Of a DNA stretch of 64,000 nt, positions 42,867 through 51,548 are shown in pieces (the stretch's first letter is position 1; every line of letters begins with the position of its first letter). The notes beneath the pieces are model-generated. The model saw only the letters and a program-made list of their open reading frames with translations, did not search any database and was not told where the DNA came from. The DNA is from Cytobacillus oceanisediminis (lineage in GTDB: Bacteria; Bacillota; Bacilli; Bacillales; Cytobacillaceae): NCBI RefSeq assembly GCF_007830235.1, contig NZ_VLKI01000002.1:153962-217961 (forward strand), in the 5' to 3' direction. Position numbers and translations under genes: made by a program.

Positions 42867-42871
42867 CTGGA

Positions 42872-44122
42872 TTATCTGCGGATGAAACCTGTTAAGGTGT
42901 ATTTCAGAACTTCTTTCCTTGTCAGGCTTTTAAATGATTTTTTGCTGAAATTCTTTGTTTTAATAGGGGTAATAAAGTCGGTCTCTGCGAATTGCCTTGG
43001 GTAAGAAGGGAAGATGGCCAGGATTTCATTTCCTTCGAGTCCTTCTTTTATTTGCTGCTTTTTATTTACGGTAATCCCTGGCTTCACTTTTTGCTTAACC
43101 AATTTGCCGCTTTCTGTTATTACATAGACATAAGTGTTGTCCTTTTGCTTTTTCGCTGTGTTTGCAGGAATAATGACAGCGTCTTTAATTTCATTTGTAA
43201 TGATTGTAAGGCCAGTGTGGGCCCCAGGGTGAAGGTCTTTATTGTCGCCTTCCAATTCAATATAGAAGGGGTATACGCTCTCTTCCTCAAGGGAAGGCTC
43301 CTCCTCTGGATAGGAGAGTACTTTGGAAACAAACCCTTTTAATCTCTCATTGATCACTGTTGGATAGATAAGGGCGGGCATCCCGGTTTCCACTATGGTT
43401 AATTCTTTTTCATCAAGCAGCCCTTTCACAGCTGGAATGGATGATTTAATCACTATGACCGGGTTGTTTAAATCGGCATTTACTTTTGTGACCATTCCTT
43501 CAACATTGCTTGAGACTTTTAGTCTGCTCGATTGTTCATCCATATTATCAATCTGTTTTTCGAGTAGATCCGCTTCTTTTTCCAGCAGCTCTTTTTCAAG
43601 CTCCTTATTGTAGATTTCTCTTTCTACATCTACAACAGAGTTGTAAACCAAATTCATGGATTCTGAATGATTACTGTTATCCAAGTCATTAGTGTTATTG
43701 TATGTTCCTTTCGATTCAATAACCGAAATGAAACTGCGAAGCTCATCAATGTGATCTTCCAGGCTGTCTATTTGGTCTTCGACTTTATCCAAATTGGCTT
43801 CCATATTTCGTTTGTCTGCCTCTATATTGAAAGAATCGTATTCAAATAGAGCATCACCAGGATTAACTGTGTCCCCTTCCTTTACAAGAAATTGATTAAA
43901 GGAGCCGATGTCTTCATCAAAATAAACATAATGTTCTTCAGAGGATGTAACTACGCCCTCTGTCTTAAGGCTTTCTTTTAAATCTCCCTTGCCGATTGCT
44001 TGCCACCGGTCCACATATGCAGATCGTGCGATTTTGCTGTCGTCTTTGAGGATCAGAAAAAAATTGCAGGCAATCAGAGCAATTACAGAAGCACCCAATA
44101 CCGCGAGCGTCCATTTTTTCAT
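42872..44122 (-). CDS. HlyD/RND-type membrane-fusion (adaptor) protein, YknX-like
   Basis: 416 residues: N-terminal anchor helix (WTLAVLGASVIALIACNFFLIL), a half lipoyl domain (GSFNQFLVKEGDTVNPGDALFEYDS), a coiled-coil hairpin (about 95-210, many Glu/Leu heptads), the second lipoyl half (VSSNVEGMVTKVNAD) and a beta-barrel region. Such adaptors work with ABC or RND exporters. The start was set to ATG 44122, behind AAAGGTG. It forms an operon with the 220-residue membrane gene upstream but no ATPase or permease gene follows. Confidence 0.8.
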   Translation of the reverse strand: MKKWTLAVLGASVIALIACNFFLILKDDSKIARSAYVDRWQAIGKGDLKESLKTEGVVTSSEEHYVYFDEDIGSFNQFLVKEGDTVNPGDALFEYDSFNIEADKRNMEANLDKVEDQIDSLEDHIDELRSFISVIESKGTYNNTNDLDNSNHSESMNLVYNSVVDVEREIYNKELEKELLEKEADLLEKQIDNMDEQSSRLKVSSNVEGMVTKVNADLNNPVIVIKSSIPAVKGLLDEKELTIVETGMPALIYPTVINERLKGFVSKVLSYPEEEPSLEEESVYPFYIELEGDNKDLHPGAHTGLTIITNEIKDAVIIPANTAKKQKDNTYVYVITESGKLVKQKVKPGITVNKKQQIKEGLEGNEILAIFPSYPRQFAETDFITPIKTKNFSKKSFKSLTRKEVLKYTLTGFIRR

Positions 44123-44136
44123 CTTATTCAACACCT

Positions 44137-44799
44137 TTATAAAAGCTTCTCAAATTTTATAAATGAAAGGAAAGAAGAAATTAACCAGAATGTCATATGT
44201 ATGAGCAGTACATACATAAAAATTCTTCCTCGTTTTCTATCAGAAATATATACTAGCCCTTTATATTGAATGTAGAATACAAAAAGGCTAAAAATGGATA
44301 GTTGCCCAAAGAAATAAATGATTAATGTATGGTCTGTCAAATATTGTGCAATAAGTCCCAGAGAGAATGGGGAAGAGCTTTTGTCAAGGCCGAGCTTCCA
44401 AAAGAAGGGCACCTGCAGGGCTTTTTCTGCTAAAAGAACGGAAACAGCAAACATCTGGATAACAAGCACTTTAATAAAGGGGATGTCTGTCAACGCCCAG
44501 AAAAATGCTGCCGGAATGTATAGCATGATCGCAGTATATACAAGAGACCAGAGGATCTGGCCAGCCAAGAATAATAGCTTTCTCGTTTCGAAGTCCCCAG
44601 CTGAAGAATTGGTCAATTCTCTCGATATGATTTCAGTGCCTATTCCGAGAAAGGCGCTGGCTGTAAAAATAATCAAACTGGATAAAAATAACATTAACAC
44701 TCTGATGCGATAATTTCTGATTTCTTCGGCTTTATCAAGCTGATAGAGAGCATTGTTAGGATGCAGCAGTCCCTTTAAAAGGCGGACCTGATAGATCAT
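44137..44799 (-). CDS. Polytopic membrane protein, YIP1/YknW-like
   Basis: 220 residues with five hydrophobic helices and a charged N-terminus (LLHPNNALYQLDKAEEIRNYRIRV). The layout resembles the YIP1-domain protein YknW of B. subtilis, which is encoded directly before the YknX adaptor, as here. In B. subtilis YknWXYZ protects against the SdpC toxin. The start was set to 44799 after GGAGG; an upstream start is less likely. Family assignment is by topology and neighbours, so moderate. Confidence 0.6.
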   Translation of the reverse strand: MIYQVRLLKGLLHPNNALYQLDKAEEIRNYRIRVLMLFLSSLIIFTASAFLGIGTEIISRELTNSSAGDFETRKLLFLAGQILWSLVYTAIMLYIPAAFFWALTDIPFIKVLVIQMFAVSVLLAEKALQVPFFWKLGLDKSSSPFSLGLIAQYLTDHTLIIYFFGQLSIFSLFVFYIQYKGLVYISDRKRGRIFMYVLLIHMTFWLISSFLSFIKFEKLL

Positions 44800-44970
44800 G
44801 AAAAATCCTCCAGTATTAAGATAGAATGACAAAAATGCAACAATCTTTATTTTAACTTAAAAACTGACAAAATGGCACATATTATGCCATGAATTGGAAT
44901 GTAAAATAATAGAAACAGGACTTTTGTCCCTGAAGGATACGGTCGGTTTACGGTGGGGATAAGAAACACA

Positions 44971-45003
44971 AAAAAAGCCCGCCTCTATTTAATAGAGGCG
45001 GTG
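44971..45003 (-). terminator. Terminator of the PlcR-like regulator gene
   Basis: CCGCCTCTATT pairs with AATAGAGGCGG and is followed on the minus strand by GCTTTTTTT. Confidence 0.85.
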
Positions 45004-45007
45004 ATGC

Positions 45008-45886
45008 CTAATTCTTTACGTCCCAGGTGCTTATTTTCTTTTTAATAAATTGAATATATTTTTCGTCCATCTGCAGTTCAAAAATAATTAGCGCTTTCTC
45101 CATATAGGATTTTGCTATCTGAATTTGCTTTTTCAGTTCATAGTTATAGCCGACATGGTAGTGCAGCTCGCCAAGTAAGTATAAATTGTCTCGTTCGATA
45201 CAATAATCAATGGCCTGTTTGCAATAACGGATAGACTGGTCCAGCTTACCGAGCCGGGTCAAGGTTCGAGCGAGATTATAATACAGCCGGGATTTGATTG
45301 TATCATCCTGCAGATAGGGGAGCAGTTTCAATTGTTCCTTTGCAGGTTCATAAATTGACAGGGCGTCATCAAGGTTTTCTTCCTCAAATAGAATGATGCC
45401 CTTACTGAGGGAGATTTCAATTTCCCGTTCTGACCAGACTTTATCATGTGTAAGCTGAATGGCATCATCCAGAAGCTTGAAAGCTTTTGATACATTTTTG
45501 TTCAGGTGGTATTCATAAATGCCTTTATGCCATAACAAAAGCTGCAGGTTTTTCCGGTTTTGCAGGAAGAGGGCATTTTTTTCTTCCGTTTTGACAATTT
45601 GGTAAATCTCCTCATATTCCAGGTTTCTTCTAGCCAGCTTTAACTGTCTGCTTACTTCCTGGACATAATCGATCCGGGGCGTTGTGCCAATGTCAAAAAA
45701 GTAGTTTACATCGACGCCTAATCGCTGAGAAATTAAATATAGAGTGGACGCATAAGGAAACACATCACCCTTTTCAATTTTGCTGATTTGAGCCTGTGTG
45801 CATATGCCGTGTGCAAGTTCGCTTTGGGAAAGTCCCATTAATTTTCTAAGCTCTTTAATCTTATCGCCAATTGCCGAGAAATTCAT
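45008..45886 (-). CDS. PlcR-like (RNPP family) peptide-responsive transcription regulator
   Basis: 292 residues. An N-terminal XRE-type helix-turn-helix (IGDKIKELRKLMGLSQSELAHGICTQAQISKIEKGD in two parts, about 6-41) is followed by five tetratricopeptide-like repeats (LLDDAIQLTHDKVWSEREIE, RLYYNLARTLTRLGKLDQSI, YHVGYNYELKKQIQIAKSYM). PlcR of the B. cereus group has the same length (285) and order; its TPR domain binds a secreted, re-imported heptapeptide. AGGGGGAGATAGG precedes the ATG. It is divergent from a gene for a small exported peptide, which I infer to be its ligand. Confidence 0.8.
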   Translation of the reverse strand: MNFSAIGDKIKELRKLMGLSQSELAHGICTQAQISKIEKGDVFPYASTLYLISQRLGVDVNYFFDIGTTPRIDYVQEVSRQLKLARRNLEYEEIYQIVKTEEKNALFLQNRKNLQLLLWHKGIYEYHLNKNVSKAFKLLDDAIQLTHDKVWSEREIEISLSKGIILFEEENLDDALSIYEPAKEQLKLLPYLQDDTIKSRLYYNLARTLTRLGKLDQSIRYCKQAIDYCIERDNLYLLGELHYHVGYNYELKKQIQIAKSYMEKALIIFELQMDEKYIQFIKKKISTWDVKN

Positions 45887-45907
45887 ATCCTATCTCCCCC
45901 TTAAAAT

Positions 45908-45928
45908 TATGCCTAGAGTTATATTTTT
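45908..45928 (+). promoter_or_regulatory. Shared motif M1 in the regulator/peptide gap
   Basis: TATGCCTAGAGTTATATTTT. It matches motif M2 at 46395 in 20 of 21 bases and begins with TATG as the PlcR box does. It lies 21 bp from the regulator start. Probable binding site of the regulator or a promoter element. Confidence 0.5.
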
Positions 45929-46088
45929 TCCTGCTAGATTGCTTATTTTGAAGATTTCTATAGGAAAATAACGTTATACCTTGCTTTAAAGCGAATTTGC
46001 CATTTTTAAAAATATGGTTAAATAGGACTGTAAGCATATTACTATTATTAAATTACTTTGAATTTATTAAGTTAAGGGGGCCTGTGTT

Positions 46089-46217
46089 ATGAAAAAAAGA
46101 ATTTTGGCTGTTTTAGCAGTAGTTACATTGGTATTAGGTTTTGCCGGAGCATCGGCTAGTGCTGCAGGTCAGGATCAAGGCGGAATCCGCACACTTGAAC
46201 TTCCATCTGTTCACTAA
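46089..46217 (+). CDS. PapR-like secreted pro-peptide, candidate quorum-sensing signal
   Basis: 42 codons starting eight bases after TTAAGGGGG. A Sec signal peptide (MKKRILAVLAVVTLVLGF, cleavage probably after ASASA) is followed by a short propeptide ending GIRTLELPSVH. PapR of B. cereus is 48 residues and its active C-terminal heptapeptide is ADLPFEF; the last seven residues here, LELPSVH, keep the acidic-Leu-Pro core. It is divergent from the PlcR-like regulator and followed by a terminator. Role inferred from neighbour, size and C-terminus. Confidence 0.7.
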   Translation: MKKRILAVLAVVTLVLGFAGASASAAGQDQGGIRTLELPSVH

Positions 46218-46296
46218 AATCATTTTTTATATTTATGGGTAGTTTCTCCCATTATGTTTATCAGCTTTACGAACCATATCTTATTAATCTCCATTT

Positions 46297-46327
46297 GTCA
46301 CCTCTGAATAAGAGGTGATCTTTTTTT
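46297..46327 (+). terminator. Terminator of the PapR-like gene
   Basis: TCACCTCT and AGAGGTGA form a stem followed by seven T residues. Confidence 0.85.
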
Positions 46328-46394
46328 GATCCAAAAACACTAGGGAGTTCTGACTATATAAGCAGATCCATTGAATGAGGAATTTTTATTGAAA

Positions 46395-46415
46395 TATGCC
46401 TAAAGTTATATTTTT
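46395..46415 (+). promoter_or_regulatory. Shared motif M2 upstream of the 119-residue gene
   Basis: TATGCCTAAAGTTATATTTT, one mismatch to M1 at 45908. It lies 125 bp upstream of the next start codon. The 46218-46539 gap otherwise holds only the terminator above. Confidence 0.5.
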
Positions 46416-46539
46416 GTCTATAAATAGGTTCTACATCGAAATAAAGGATTCCTTCCTGCTGAATTCACTTCATAATCAAAAATTCACGTTTTCTTCAAAT
46501 TTGGTATCTTTAATTTAATCCTGATGAAGAGGTGATTAA

Positions 46540-46899
46540 ATGAACGAGGTTGAAATGAAAGTATTGCCCTCCTTTAAAGAAGAGGAATGTTCAATTATTT
46601 TTTCTTTTCATTTTAAAAATGGGCATCAAAAGATTGGCGAAGCAGTCATATGCACATGTTCAGAAGCCTTTTTAACAGCCAGGAACGGGATGAAAGAATT
46701 CAATTTCTCCGCCATGTCCGGCAAGAGCCAGGATTTGCAAAGCACCATTGCGTATTTTAAGGAATTTCAAATTGTGGAAGAGTACAAGCGGGCCTCTTTT
46801 AGAAAGATTCTGGAATTCTTAAAGATTATTGGCATAAAAAAATTCATGTATCAGCAGCAGATGCAGATATTTCATATGGAAACGGAAGCGCCAGTTTAA
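46540..46899 (+). CDS. Hypothetical 119-residue protein, possible target of the PlcR-like regulator
   Basis: I recognise no family. It looks cytosolic, with beta strands first (SIIFSFHFKNGHQKIGEAVICTC in pieces) and helices in the C-terminal half (YKRASFRKILEFLKIIGIKKFMYQQQ), and two Cys in CTC. GAAGAGGTG precedes the ATG. Motif M2 lies upstream and its stop codon is inside a terminator hairpin, so it is one transcription unit. Confidence 0.65.
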   Translation: MNEVEMKVLPSFKEEECSIIFSFHFKNGHQKIGEAVICTCSEAFLTARNGMKEFNFSAMSGKSQDLQSTIAYFKEFQIVEEYKRASFRKILEFLKIIGIKKFMYQQQMQIFHMETEAPV

Positions 46900-46915
46900 A
46901 TTGGCGTTTTTTTTC
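46886..46915 (+). terminator. Terminator overlapping the stop of the 119-residue gene
   Basis: GCGCCAGTTTAAATTGGCG hairpin followed by eight T residues; the stop codon is in the loop. Confidence 0.8.
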
Positions 46916-46979
46916 TGTAAAAAGTACTAGATTTAGGAAATGGAAGTATTTAAGATAAGTAGGGAGAGGGGGAGGAAGA

Positions 46980-48611
46980 TTGAAGGGGAAATTAAGCTTT
47001 ATTGTTTTTATGTCATTATTTATGCTTCTATTTTTTGCACCTATAGGCTTAGCGAGTGAAACAGCTCCTGAGTATATCAAAGTGACTGCCCAAACGGAGT
47101 TAATCCTGGTTGACGGGGAGGGCAATGAAATCGGAAGGCAGCCTGCTGCCGCCGGAACAGTATACCAGGTAACAGAGCCTGCGGAAACTGGATATTATGT
47201 CAGTGCCAATAACCAGAAAGCGCTGATTCTGAAGGAATATGTGCAGCCGGCGACAAGCTGGGATTATTACAATGATATTAAGGTATTTAAAGCAAACACA
47301 GATGCAGCTGTTTTGCGGAAGGAAAATGGAAAGCTTGTAAAGAGAGCGCGACTTTTGTCCGGACAGGTTTTTAAGAGAGTTGGCGAGGAAGGGAATTATC
47401 ATATTATCCAATTCAGTTCTTTTACAGGCTATGTGTTAAAATCCGAAACGGATCCGGTATTAAGCGGCACATTGCCAAATGGAGTGGTGAAGGGCAGTAC
47501 ATTTACAAACAGGCTGATTTCTTTAAATGTAACAAACTTCTATTATTCCCATAACGGCAGATTGCAGCCGATGGCCAGGATGGAAAAGAAGATTGAAGTT
47601 CAGGCACTTGAAGCATATAGAGATTATTACATAGTCAATATTGCCGGACGGCGCGCATATGTGAAAAAGAGCGATGTTAACAGATATACAGGCAATTTTG
47701 TTGATCCAAGAAAAACGTATACATACGAACAAATGATCAGGGATTTGAAGGATATCCGCCTTTGGTATGCTGATCTGACAGAAATCCAAATCATCGGAAA
47801 GTCAGTGGATGGGCGAAATTTGTATGCGCTAAAACTGGGCAAAGGCAAAAGAGAGGTTTTTGTGAACGCATCCCATCATGCACGGGAACATATGACAACC
47901 AATCTTGTCATGGAAATGATTGATGCCTATGCTTATTCGTATCTGCGCAATAAAACGCTGGATGGTTTTAATGTTAGGCAAATTCTTAACGAAACAAGCA
48001 TCTGGTTTGTACCGATGGTCAATCCGGATGGAGTGACTCTTGTCCAAAGAGGGCACAAAACTGCTAAGAATCCGGATTATGTGTTAAAGCTTAATGGGTA
48101 TAAAACAGACTTTTCGGCTTGGAAAGCCAATATCCGCGGAGTGGACCTCAACCGCCAATACCCGGCTGACTGGCCGAATATTTGCTGCGATCCCGGAAAG
48201 CCTGGCCCGCAAAACTATAAGGGCCTTCGTCCTTTAAGCGAGCCGGAAGCAAAGGCGGTGGCAGACTTTACACTTGCTCATGATTTTAAAACAGCGGTCG
48301 CCTACCATTCCTCCGGTGAAATTCTTTATTGGCATTTCCATCAAGGGTACTCTGCCCTTCAAAGGGATAAGGCACTCGCGAAGAAGATTTCAGCCAAGAC
48401 AGGATACTCCCTAGTTCCGCCTATGAGAAATCCGAGCGGCGGGGGCTTTACCGACTGGTTTATCCAGAATGAAAGAAGACCGGGCTTTACACCGGAAATT
48501 TCTCCATATGTAGGGAACAGACCGGTGCCGGTATCCTACTTTGATAGCATCTGGAAAAAGAACTACTCTATTGGGATCTTGATGGCCAAGGAAGCGCAAT
48601 ACATTAATTAA
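46980..48611 (+). CDS. Secreted M14 zinc carboxypeptidase with N-terminal SH3-like region
   Basis: 543 residues: signal peptide (about 1-25, ending GLASE), three SH3-like beta modules (about 30-235) and an M14 domain starting YTYEQMIRDLKDIRLWYAD. Zinc ligands are His300 and Glu303 (HHARE) with a third His in AYHSSGE; the catalytic Glu lies in FTPEIS. It trims C-terminal residues from peptides or cell-wall stems outside the cell. The start is TTG behind GGGGGAGGAAG. Position next to a PlcR-like system, whose known regulon is secreted enzymes, suggests shared control. Confidence 0.88.
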   Translation: MKGKLSFIVFMSLFMLLFFAPIGLASETAPEYIKVTAQTELILVDGEGNEIGRQPAAAGTVYQVTEPAETGYYVSANNQKALILKEYVQPATSWDYYNDIKVFKANTDAAVLRKENGKLVKRARLLSGQVFKRVGEEGNYHIIQFSSFTGYVLKSETDPVLSGTLPNGVVKGSTFTNRLISLNVTNFYYSHNGRLQPMARMEKKIEVQALEAYRDYYIVNIAGRRAYVKKSDVNRYTGNFVDPRKTYTYEQMIRDLKDIRLWYADLTEIQIIGKSVDGRNLYALKLGKGKREVFVNASHHAREHMTTNLVMEMIDAYAYSYLRNKTLDGFNVRQILNETSIWFVPMVNPDGVTLVQRGHKTAKNPDYVLKLNGYKTDFSAWKANIRGVDLNRQYPADWPNICCDPGKPGPQNYKGLRPLSEPEAKAVADFTLAHDFKTAVAYHSSGEILYWHFHQGYSALQRDKALAKKISAKTGYSLVPPMRNPSGGGFTDWFIQNERRPGFTPEISPYVGNRPVPVSYFDSIWKKNYSIGILMAKEAQYIN

Positions 48612-48650
48612 AAAAACCGCCTGCGGAGCTATGTCAGGCAGGCGGTTTTT
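48611..48650. terminator. Bidirectional terminator between convergent genes
   Basis: AAAAACCGCCTGC and GCAGGCGGTTTTT pair with an A run on one side and a T run on the other. Confidence 0.85.
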
Positions 48651-48667
48651 AATGTATACGATTTCCT

Positions 48668-49723
48668 TTATCTATTGACAAGCAGGGGCTCGCTTTCTTT
48701 GCGGATGCCTTTTAGGTGGGCGGCAAGCTCAGTGCCACTGACGTAAGTGCCGAAGTCTGACGGCAGAGTTGAGCTATTGCCCTGACTGATTCTTTGTGCA
48801 ATCAGTTTGCCGACTTCCGGGTAGAAGTGGTGCCCGTCAAAGTAATTTTCAAGATCTTCTGTAACAGAGTTAGGATACATGAAATTGTATACACCGCCAA
48901 ACACTTCTGTTACATCCTTCAGCCACGTTTCATAGTCAGGCAGCCTTCCTTCTTCAACCATGGCCTCAAATAACGGGCTGGATATGGGTGTTGTAAACAC
49001 GATGAACTCCGTATTTGGGTTATTTTTCTTCAGCTGTGAGAGTACCTCTTTATACTCGGGGTTATATTCATACGTATCCCCATAAAATACTTCACGGAAT
49101 TTTTGAATCTTGGCTTCAGTTTGCTTTTCCATTAATTCAGGATCAACGGCCTTTGCATTGGCCACGTTGCTGCGGTTATAATTTCGCTCTTCAAGAACCT
49201 TGTTTTCTTTGGACATTTTAAAGTTCTGCCAGGAATATTCAAGAAGATCCATGGATAGCAGGTTTTTGTAACGGTAAAAAGGTTCACTGGCAGCGGTAAT
49301 ATATTGGTTCATTGACTTTTTTGCGCTGCTTTCCTTGATGTTTGATTTAAAGAAATCAAGCCCAATTATGATTCGGTCAAATTCTTTGCCGCGCTTTTTC
49401 TTGGCCAGCTCTATCAAACTATTATATTCCTGGATAGAAGCATTACTGACTGCAAAATTATAGACATTCATATTTTTAAAGTCATTCTGGTTTATATATG
49501 TGGTACGGCTGCTTCCCAATAACAGTGTGTCATAAGGGAAAGGCTGGAACAGTATGCGGTTTGTCTTTTGCTGGCGTTCATTAATAACCGTTTGGACATC
49601 GTTATTTTGATGATGATGGCCAAATGTCCACATCGGATCCATATAGAAGATAAAGGATCCAACTGAAGCAACGCATACAAGTACCATTGCCATAATTTTC
49701 ATTACAAACGATTTATAATTCAT
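48668..49723 (-). CDS. SGNH-like (DltD/AlgX-type) membrane-anchored acyl-transfer partner
   Basis: 351 residues: N-terminal signal-anchor (IMAMVLVCVASVGSFIFYMDP), then an SGNH-like fold with the Ser motif LLGSSRTTYI at about 67-76 and a C-terminal FDGHHFYPEVG carrying Asp/His. Proteins of this kind act with an MBOAT channel protein to O-acylate an extracellular polymer. It begins 12 bp after the MBOAT gene. AAGGTGG precedes the ATG. Confidence 0.75.
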   Translation of the reverse strand: MNYKSFVMKIMAMVLVCVASVGSFIFYMDPMWTFGHHHQNNDVQTVINERQQKTNRILFQPFPYDTLLLGSSRTTYINQNDFKNMNVYNFAVSNASIQEYNSLIELAKKKRGKEFDRIIIGLDFFKSNIKESSAKKSMNQYITAASEPFYRYKNLLSMDLLEYSWQNFKMSKENKVLEERNYNRSNVANAKAVDPELMEKQTEAKIQKFREVFYGDTYEYNPEYKEVLSQLKKNNPNTEFIVFTTPISSPLFEAMVEEGRLPDYETWLKDVTEVFGGVYNFMYPNSVTEDLENYFDGHHFYPEVGKLIAQRISQGNSSTLPSDFGTYVSGTELAAHLKGIRKESEPLLVNR

Positions 49724-49735
49724 GGATATTCCACC

Positions 49736-51181
49736 TTAGAAGTTAAAGTATAGAAACTCAGTGACTTTTTGCAGCTGGAATACAGAATAAACAATAAGGG
49801 CAGAGACATAAATGGCGTAAGTCCAGTTCGGCTTTATGGTTTCTTTTAACTCCAGTGAGTTTTTGGCAAACACTGCAACCATGAAACCAATCAACGTGAT
49901 AAGAGCAGGCTTGATGAAACCTTCATCAAGAGGGTATTGGTAAAAATCACTTGTCAATTGTTGAATAAAGCTGTATTCGCTCAGTTCTGCCGGCAGGGCA
50001 AAACCTTTCAAACCGGCCATTCCTTTAAGCACCTCAATGGCCACATCAAAGGAGGGAGCTCTGAAAAATACCCATGTTGCATTAACAAAGTTGAAAGTGA
50101 TAAACCAGGCCAGCAGCTTGTTCATCGTGAAGCCTGCTTTGGACCAAAGGCGGTTCACCACGCTTGCAAATCCATGCATCAATCCCCAGACAATGAATGT
50201 CCAGCCTGCGCCATGCCAAAAGCCGCTCACAAAGAAAATGATCAGGATATTTATATACGTACGGATTGGGCCTTTGCGGTTTCCACCCAAAGGAATATAA
50301 ATATATTTCGTTAAAAATCCAGATAAGGTGATATGCCATCTTCTCCAGAAATCCTGGATATTTAAAGCCTTATATGGCGAGTTGAAATTCATTGGAAGGA
50401 CAATATTGAATAATAATCCTGCCCCGATCGCCATATCGGAGTAGCCGCTGAAATCAAAGTACAGCTGGAACGTATAAGCAAGAGAGGTCATCCATGAATC
50501 CACGAAGGTCAGGTTCTCATACATGCCATAGCCCTTGTTTGCCCATACGGCAAACGTATCGGCAATGCCGACCTTCTTAAATAATCCGACTGAGAAGACA
50601 AATAATCCAAGACCAATGTTTTTATAATTGATTTTGCGGTTATGGCTATTATCAAACTGGGACATAACCTGGCTATGATGGACAATCGGCCCTGCAATCA
50701 GCTGAGGGAAGAAGCTGACAAACAAAGCGTAATTCAGGAAATTATATTCTTTTGTTTCATTTCGGTAAGAGTCTACCAGATAGGCAATCTGCTGAAAAGT
50801 ATAGAAGCTGATCGCCAATGGCAGGATCAAATGAAGAACATTGAAATTGGTATTAAAAGCAATGTTCAAGTTCGTTACAAAGAAATCGTAATATTTGAAA
50901 TAGCCCAGAAGCGAGACATTAAAGATAATTCCAATCGTAAGAAGCAGCTTTTTTTGTCCAATCTTCTTGATTTTTCCGAGATAGGTGCCGATAAAAAAGT
51001 TGACCAGCAGTGAAGATAAAATCAATGGCAAATAACTCGGATTCCACCAGCTGTAAAAGAACAGCGAACTAAGAAGCAGCCATATCTTTGAAAGTGTGAA
51101 ATTTATTTTATTGAATAAATAATAGAGCACAAAGACAATTGGGAGAAACATAAAAATAAATTCAAAAGAATTAAAGATCAA
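49736..51181 (-). CDS. MBOAT family O-acyltransferase (AlgI-like)
   Basis: 481 residues with about 11 helices. Signature segments are FSGYSDMAIGAGLLF, the invariant NFNSPY...DFWRRWHITLSGFL region and the active-site His in GFWHGAGWTFIVWGLMHG. It moves acyl groups across the membrane onto a surface polymer, with the SGNH protein. No dlt genes are present, so the substrate is more likely a polysaccharide or peptidoglycan than D-alanyl teichoic acid. TTG start seven bases after GGAGGAG. Confidence 0.92.
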   Translation of the reverse strand: MIFNSFEFIFMFLPIVFVLYYLFNKINFTLSKIWLLLSSLFFYSWWNPSYLPLILSSLLVNFFIGTYLGKIKKIGQKKLLLTIGIIFNVSLLGYFKYYDFFVTNLNIAFNTNFNVLHLILPLAISFYTFQQIAYLVDSYRNETKEYNFLNYALFVSFFPQLIAGPIVHHSQVMSQFDNSHNRKINYKNIGLGLFVFSVGLFKKVGIADTFAVWANKGYGMYENLTFVDSWMTSLAYTFQLYFDFSGYSDMAIGAGLLFNIVLPMNFNSPYKALNIQDFWRRWHITLSGFLTKYIYIPLGGNRKGPIRTYINILIIFFVSGFWHGAGWTFIVWGLMHGFASVVNRLWSKAGFTMNKLLAWFITFNFVNATWVFFRAPSFDVAIEVLKGMAGLKGFALPAELSEYSFIQQLTSDFYQYPLDEGFIKPALITLIGFMVAVFAKNSLELKETIKPNWTYAIYVSALIVYSVFQLQKVTEFLYFNF

Positions 51182-51412
51182 AGAGAATCTCCTCCGCTAA
51201 TTTAAAATGGCAACCCTATTGATTGCCAAATAAATCATACTATACAAGTTTCATAGTGACAATACAAGCTTCGTTTTAATCAATGGTGATAAATACAAAG
51301 AATTCCAAGGGTAATTTTTACTAGTAAATCAGGCATGATTTTATTTAGCGGCATCAGAAAAATAATTGGACATAAATTATCCAAAACAAGAAAAATTTTC
51401 ATATTTTTCATC

Positions 51413-51440
51413 TTGTATAAAACCTCTTATGTGTTAAAAT
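51413..51440 (+). promoter_or_regulatory. Sigma-A promoter of the 51.45 kb leader
   Basis: TTGTAT, 16 bp, TAAAAT, with an upstream TG giving an extended -10. Start near 51447. Confidence 0.6.
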
Positions 51441-51446
51441 AAAAAA

Positions 51447-51548
51447 TGTAATACATCTTCCGCGTTTTGTTGGCGATAAATTATGGGCGATGGTTGGTCG
51501 CAGGCCGGAAAAAAAGGTACCCGCTTTTTTAAGCGGGTACCTTTTTTT
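51447..51548 (+). ncRNA. Structured leader RNA with intrinsic terminator (riboswitch-like, class unassigned)
   Basis: TTCCG at 51458-51462 and CGGAA at 51506-51510 form an outer stem; inside, GCGA (51487) pairs with TCGC (51498). The stem is followed at once by a strong terminator (GGTACCCGC...GCGGGTACC plus T run, 51513-51548). The arrangement of promoter, folded domain and terminator before a gene 130 bp downstream is that of an attenuator or riboswitch. It matches no class I can name. The rest of the 51182-51680 gap is AT-rich. Confidence 0.45.
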
